This document shows positions 41,339 to 45,063 of a DNA stretch of 45,063 nucleotides, in pieces. How positions within the stretch are numbered: the stretch's first letter is position 1; the number at the start of each line of letters is the position of its first letter. The notes under the pieces were generated by a model. That model had not been told where the DNA came from. It did no database searches and worked only from the letters and a program-made list of their open reading frames with translations. Both the position numbers and the translations under genes were made by a program. Source of the DNA: Oscillospiraceae bacterium (GTDB lineage: Bacteria; Bacillota; Clostridia; Oscillospirales; Ruminococcaceae); assembly GCA_024684395.1 (NCBI GenBank), contig JAIKWY010000061.1, positions 1 to 45,063 on the forward strand, in the 5' to 3' direction.

Positions 41339-42325
41339 TTATACGTTCTCCTCCTCATTTTGGGGCAAGATCCACGAATGGCTGTGCTTATCAATGCCAA
41401 GTGAGGTGTGAAACGCCGTTCTCTGCAAGGATAATGCAGCGTCCGACACTTTTTTCTGATATTGCTTGGACAGATAATCCTTATAGACGATCGCTTCCAA
41501 CGGCAGCCCGATCGTCCCGGTTTTTTTCGTGATGCCAAGCTGTGCATAGCTCTTCAGCGGGGTCTTTTTGATCTTGTAAAGTGTCCTGCATTCTTTTGTC
41601 ATCAGATAGTCGAGGAAAATGCAGTCCATTGCTGAAAAAGCATCCTGCTCGTTGATGGAAATGATGTCAAACACCTTTTCCTTGGCAAAGCAGATCATGT
41701 AATCCGTGGTAAAGCAGCGATAATAACGCAGCCTTTCGGTGTAATCATAGTTACCGGTATGGTGCTCATAAAACAGGGTCACATTCGCCAGAAGTGAAGC
41801 GACCTTAGCTTTGGCTTCGGCATCCTTCTCCTTTGCCCCTTCGCAGATCGCTTGCGGTCCGGGGGCCGGATCCGGGATGCTGACGGACTTGGGATCGTCC
41901 AGAGTGAGCGGTTGTTCCACGGGTTCCCGCTTTTCCGAACCGTCCGCCTGCCTTCCGACAACACGGGTGTTCTTTTTATAGATCTTATCGAGAACATACC
42001 AGCGCACGCTGAGCATGAAATAGGGGAAAAACTCCGGGTTGCGCTCCGGAGAATAGTTTTCCAGAGCATTCAGAAAGCATTCGTGAAACACATCCTGTCC
42101 GTCCTGGGCAGCGCTGGTGTTTTGGTTGATCTCGATCATCAGATCCAGCTTATAATGCAGTGCTCTGCTGCATGGATTGTCTGCCTCACGGGACAGAAGG
42201 GCATACACCTTGTTTGTGATATTTTTCATCTCACGAGGGGAGCCGTGATGCTTTTTCAGCTCCATATAGCGCGCCATCAGACTGTTGAGCTGATCCTGGA
42301 TCTGCCTCTTTTCCGTCTGTTCCAT
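41339..42325 (-). CDS. Sigma-70-like protein in the CARF locus
   Basis: A 328-residue protein. Residues about 78-118 (DVFHECFLNALENYSPERNPE then FFPYFMLSVRWYVLDKIYKKN) look like sigma region 2: the acidic first helix, the aromatic core and the basic end after a W-x-V-x-D helix. A variable Pro-rich linker (about 120-165) and a helical second half follow; TPLKSYAQLGITKKTGTIG near residue 260 could be a region 4 helix-turn-helix. Assignment is by pattern only. It is the third gene of the operon, 10 bases after the small CARF-like gene, and lies directly before the peptide array. Sigma factors released by CARF-controlled proteolysis are known (CalpL-CalpT-CalpS). Confidence 0.5.
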   Translation of the reverse strand: MEQTEKRQIQDQLNSLMARYMELKKHHGSPREMKNITNKVYALLSREADNPCSRALHYKLDLMIEINQNTSAAQDGQDVFHECFLNALENYSPERNPEFFPYFMLSVRWYVLDKIYKKNTRVVGRQADGSEKREPVEQPLTLDDPKSVSIPDPAPGPQAICEGAKEKDAEAKAKVASLLANVTLFYEHHTGNYDYTERLRYYRCFTTDYMICFAKEKVFDIISINEQDAFSAMDCIFLDYLMTKECRTLYKIKKTPLKSYAQLGITKKTGTIGLPLEAIVYKDYLSKQYQKKVSDAALSLQRTAFHTSLGIDKHSHSWILPQNEEENV

Positions 42326-42335
42326 CCATCATCCC

Positions 42336-42941
42336 TCATTTCAACAGAGCCTTGATCTTTTCCGTCGGATCACTGATCTTCTGGTCTGCCATGATGCGAA
42401 CGATCTCATCCATGAACAAAAGCGAGGTGATATCGTAGATATGCATTATTCCGGTATTGAAATCCTTTGCGCCGTATACGATACAGCCAACGCTTGTATT
42501 CTGCCGGATGCGATGTCCGTAATTCAATGCCATGGAAAGGATCATCGGGGCGGGTTTGAAGCCGTAGGTGATGCAGGCATACAGTGTATCCTCATCTGCC
42601 ACGCATTCGATCAGCTTGCCGAACAGATCCAGCTGCGTGTCCAGATCGCTGCTGTACGGCGTTTCTACCTTGCGGATCTCATAAGCGACCTCCAGCTTTG
42701 CACAGAGTGCCTCCAATTCCTTGGAAAACAGACCAAAATTGTGGATGGCATTCTCATACGCACTGACGATCACAACGACCTCGATCTTTTCGCCCTTTTC
42801 CGCATAGGCGTTGATCACCGGGATGATCGGAAATGCCGTCTGTTCATCGTATTGGAGCCTGGGGTTGTCGGCGGCATTGTAAATACCTTTTTCCAGTTTC
42901 CCCTCCGGCTGGAAGGGGCTTGTCATAATGAATTTTTTCAT
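42336..42941 (-). CDS. Small CARF-like protein
   Basis: A 201-residue Rossmann-like protein: strand VVVIVSAYEN (about 55-64), then ITYGFKPAPMILSMALNYG (124-142), which takes the place of the DxTHG segment in TM1812/Csx1-type CARF domains, and VGCIVYGAKDF followed by IYDITSLLFMDEIV, like the YDLT segment of that family. There is no HEPN part, so it may be a sensor, a modulator of the other CARF proteins, or a ring-nuclease-like enzyme. The start overlaps the upstream CARF-HEPN stop (ATGA). AAGGAGG lies 7 bases before the ATG. Confidence 0.6.
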   Translation of the reverse strand: MKKFIMTSPFQPEGKLEKGIYNAADNPRLQYDEQTAFPIIPVINAYAEKGEKIEVVVIVSAYENAIHNFGLFSKELEALCAKLEVAYEIRKVETPYSSDLDTQLDLFGKLIECVADEDTLYACITYGFKPAPMILSMALNYGHRIRQNTSVGCIVYGAKDFNTGIMHIYDITSLLFMDEIVRIMADQKISDPTEKIKALLK

Positions 42942-44608
42942 GGTTTTGCCTCCTTACAATGCTGTACGGCACTGCGCATCACAGACACAATGTCCTGCAG
43001 CGCCGGCGTTTCCTGTGTCGGATATCCAAGTGCATTAAAATAGGCGATCTCTTCTTTGCTCCTTCCATTTGTATCACTGGCGTGATTGAAGGAATTGCGC
43101 AGAAAATTCTTGATAAACAAATAGTCCCGCATGATCGTCTGCATTTTGGAATGATCGGTGTGCAGCGTGAAGTGCTTCTGCCCTTTCAGTGCGCTTTCCA
43201 GATATTCGATCGTGTTGATGAACGAGCTCTGATAGCGGTGAGCCGTAATGGCGACACCTCCCTGCAAAACAGTATGCAGCTTCTGATTGGTAATGATGTT
43301 TTTGAGGAATCCCACAGGCTTTCTGGCAGTGCATTTGTCAGGGATATCCTGCAGATCCGGATGAGCTGCGATCGCTTTTTGGATGTCCTCCGGTGTGCGG
43401 CGGACCGAATCAGACCCAAAGACCGCATGGACCAGAAGCAGTGTACGGTCAAGCCCGAATGTTCCAAGATCTCCAAGCACGGAACGATACTGCGGCGCTA
43501 TCCACAAAAATGCTTCGGCATCCGGGGATGCGGCGAGCTGTTCGAGCAGCTCTTTATGATCTTTGATCTGGAGCAGAAATTTGGTGAGCGGCTGCTGATC
43601 GGGCTCAGCGTGGATGCGCATGTTCATGAATTTTTCAAAGAACAGCCGGTAATACGGGTCAAAGTGATTCGGCCTGGAAAGAATGCTCTGGACCACTTCT
43701 TCGTCCGCAGTCAGGTAGCCGTTCTGGAAAAAGAAGGAACCGATCTTCTCGGTGTAGATGGTGACAGCCTGCTGGATGAGCTGATGCTCCAGGCACCATT
43801 CGATCACGGAGGGATACTCTGCCTTTGTGCTGCCTTTTTCGATGCCGAATTTCTGACGGATCATGCCGGAGATGCTCCGCAAGAGGATCTCGTTCTGGTC
43901 ATCCGTCTGCATGGCATCCAGTCCCTGCAAGCTGTCATTCAGTGCGAAGAGCACCTCGTCCAGCCGTGAGGTGCGGCAGAGTGCAACAGCTTCCGAAAAG
44001 TCATTCATTGCCAGAAGGACATGCTGCACCTCCGGATGTCCGTGCTCCTGAAAGAAAGCGGACAGCTCCCGGGAATTGCCAAATTCTGTGAAGCTGTTTG
44101 CCGCACTGATGAGATCAAATAACCGGTAAGTGGCGGTCACATCCTCGATCTGCTTGCAATGCTCCTCAAAACGGGAATAGACGGCTTTTTCAAGCCGGAT
44201 CCCTGAGTATTCGAGGATCCGGACGACCGCCATCAGAAGATAGCTCGAATTGCGGAAGCCGCCTGTCGTATCAATGTACACATGGGCATCTGACGGGATG
44301 AGTTCAACGATATGATGGATGGTCGCAGCCATCTGTGCAACGTCCACCTGCCTGAGCTCCGGCACATCGCTGCTGTGCTCCCGTCTGACGGCTTCCGACA
44401 GGGCAACGAAAGCATCCTTTGCCTCCGGTGTTGTGACTGCAATGATGCGTACCGGTACCCCGGGAGACTGCTTTTCCAGGAACCGCAGCAGATAGGTGAC
44501 AGGTGCATCATTGGTATGGGTGCCGATGATCTCACCAAGATCGGAACCATAGTGGCAGGGGGTAGCATTGGAGTGCAGTCTGCTCAGGTTAGTGATGATG
44601 ACGTTCAA
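42938..44608 (-). CDS. CARF-HEPN protein, TM1812/Csx family
   Basis: A 556-residue protein. The N-terminal CARF domain (about 1-175) begins MNVIITNLSRLHSN and carries YIDTTGGFRNSS (111-122), followed by VYSRFE and the IEDVT segment. The rest is helical and ends with the HEPN RNase motif R504-NSFN-H509 within FLRNSFNHAS. By analogy with Csm6/Csx1 it should cut RNA when the CARF site binds a nucleotide signal. The start is TTG at 44608, with GGAGG 7 bases upstream; the frame runs upstream through the promoter. It is first in an operon with the small CARF-like and sigma-like genes. Confidence 0.8.
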   Translation of the reverse strand: MNVIITNLSRLHSNATPCHYGSDLGEIIGTHTNDAPVTYLLRFLEKQSPGVPVRIIAVTTPEAKDAFVALSEAVRREHSSDVPELRQVDVAQMAATIHHIVELIPSDAHVYIDTTGGFRNSSYLLMAVVRILEYSGIRLEKAVYSRFEEHCKQIEDVTATYRLFDLISAANSFTEFGNSRELSAFFQEHGHPEVQHVLLAMNDFSEAVALCRTSRLDEVLFALNDSLQGLDAMQTDDQNEILLRSISGMIRQKFGIEKGSTKAEYPSVIEWCLEHQLIQQAVTIYTEKIGSFFFQNGYLTADEEVVQSILSRPNHFDPYYRLFFEKFMNMRIHAEPDQQPLTKFLLQIKDHKELLEQLAASPDAEAFLWIAPQYRSVLGDLGTFGLDRTLLLVHAVFGSDSVRRTPEDIQKAIAAHPDLQDIPDKCTARKPVGFLKNIITNQKLHTVLQGGVAITAHRYQSSFINTIEYLESALKGQKHFTLHTDHSKMQTIMRDYLFIKNFLRNSFNHASDTNGRSKEEIAYFNALGYPTQETPALQDIVSVMRSAVQHCKEAKP

Positions 44609-44615
44609 AGGATCA

Positions 44616-44643
44616 CCTCCGTGTTTGCAGAAGCGCACGGAGG
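44616..44643 (-). promoter_or_regulatory. Hairpin hiding the ribosome site of the CARF-HEPN gene
   Basis: On the minus strand CCTCCGTG (44643-44636) can pair perfectly with CACGGAGG (44623-44616) across a 12-base loop; the second arm contains the Shine-Dalgarno GGAGG. Together with the TTG start this should keep translation low unless the stem is opened. Confidence 0.55.
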
Positions 44644-44690
44644 GCAGCTTCTGACAAAGATTTCTCCCCCGCATAGGGGTTCGCAAGTAA

Positions 44691-44719
44691 AGTATATCAT
44701 ATTTCAACAAACAAGTCAA
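44691..44719 (-). promoter_or_regulatory. Promoter of the CARF/sigma-like operon
   Basis: Minus strand TTGACT (44719-44714), 17 bases, TATACT (44696-44691). The leader is about 80 bases and includes CCCC-TATGC-GGGG and the ribosome-site hairpin. Confidence 0.75.
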
Positions 44720-44782
44720 GCAAAATCGAAGCGATTCTTAACAAATCGGACCACTATAATGTTCTGTTTGCACAAAAAACTC

Positions 44783-44811
44783 TTGAAATCATGCCTGGTT
44801 CATGGTATAAT
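44783..44811 (+). promoter_or_regulatory. Divergent promoter (TTGAAA-N17-TATAAT)
   Basis: TTGAAA (44783-44788), 17 bases, TATAAT (44806-44811). It drives the partial gene at 44902 and faces away from the CARF operon. Confidence 0.8.
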
Positions 44812-44901
44812 ATACTTGGTATCTTATCAAGAGCAGGGCGAAGTACGAGCCTGCACAGATGCCTGCGGAATAAACAGATCGACGATATGGAGGTAACATC
44901 A

Positions 44902-45063
44902 ATGAACGCATGGGACGAGGTAATGCAGCAGCCCTATTACACTGCCGAAACGCTCAATACCGTGGCAACCGGCATCGAAGCCTATATGAAAACGGGTCAA
45001 CCGAAAAACGAGAGCCTGTCCAATTTCTTTATTGCCGCCGCCCACGCCAGTGATGTGTGCGAA
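44902..45063 (+). CDS. Partial CDS, function unknown
   Basis: The first 54 codons of a gene cut by the window end. It starts ATG with GGAGG 8 bases upstream. The visible part (MNAWDEVMQQPYYTAE, later FFIAAAHASDVCE) is soluble and helical; no family is recognised. It has its own promoter and is divergent from the CARF operon, so it may or may not belong to the same system. Confidence 0.6.
   Translation, partial: MNAWDEVMQQPYYTAETLNTVATGIEAYMKTGQPKNESLSNFFIAAAHASDVCE

Noticed and set aside
44609-44719. N-terminal extension of the CARF-HEPN protein
   Set aside because: It covers the promoter and leader; the TTG at 44608 has the only ribosome site at proper distance and starts the CARF strand.

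Overview
The window looks like a chromosomal segment of a GC-rich, anaerobic, gut-type Firmicute close to Ruminococcus (Oscillospiraceae). Clues are a FabK-type fatty-acid operon, a SEDS/PBP/FHA cell-wall block, many TTGACA-N17-TATAAT promoters with strong AAAGGAGG ribosome sites, and a secreted heparinase-like enzyme ending in a type I dockerin (a cellulosome-associated module). The genus is an inference; no rRNA or tRNA gene was seen.

Layout. 0-2.6 kb: type IV pilin-like protein, an orphan phage-tail-like gene, and a repeat-bearing four-helix membrane protein. 2.7-8.2 kb: purA, an unknown gene, an LPQTG/Cna-B surface protein with its sortase, and an overlapping ECF sigma / anti-sigma / cobO operon. 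8.3-16.0 kb: fatty-acid synthesis cluster fabH-acpP-fabK-fabD-fabG-fabF-fabZ-accD-accA, lacking accB and accC. 16-20.4 kb: acyl-CoA synthetase, MATE transporter, CitE-like lyase. 20.4-25.9 kb: repeat-rich spacers around PBP-SEDS-FHA (minus strand), a 60-bp minisatellite, and long-form hpf. 25.9-29.1 kb: GGDEF-EAL protein and a methyltransferase. 29.3-35.7 kb: ABC ATPase, FtsX permease fused to an alpha/beta hydrolase, a three-unit 193-bp repeat, and an OmpR-type two-component system. 35.7-37.9 kb: dockerin-bearing heparinase-like enzyme.

38.3-44.7 kb is the most unusual part. On the minus strand, one operon encodes a CARF-HEPN protein (TM1812/Csx-like, TTG start), a small CARF-like protein and a sigma-70-like protein, ending in a terminator. 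It is followed by an array of nine tiny ORFs (9-29 aa), each with its own strong Shine-Dalgarno and several coding amphipathic helices reminiscent of phenol-soluble modulins or leaderless bacteriocins. After another terminator comes a second CARF-HEPN protein (Csx2/DxTHG-like) with an extra C-terminal domain and its own consensus promoter. No cas10, cas1/cas2 or CRISPR array is visible. The first four peptide ORFs share a TTAAAA-N15-TATTA element at fixed distance, which could be the target of the neighbouring sigma-like protein. I infer a signal-responsive defence or stress module in which CARF sensors, HEPN RNases, a sigma-like regulator and small membrane-active peptides are linked; this is a hypothesis from gene order and motifs.

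Several dispersed structured repeats stand out: a ~108-bp element in the leaders of both fabH and the heparinase gene, with covarying stems, and a three-copy hairpin element at 20.4, 20.8 and 25.8 kb.
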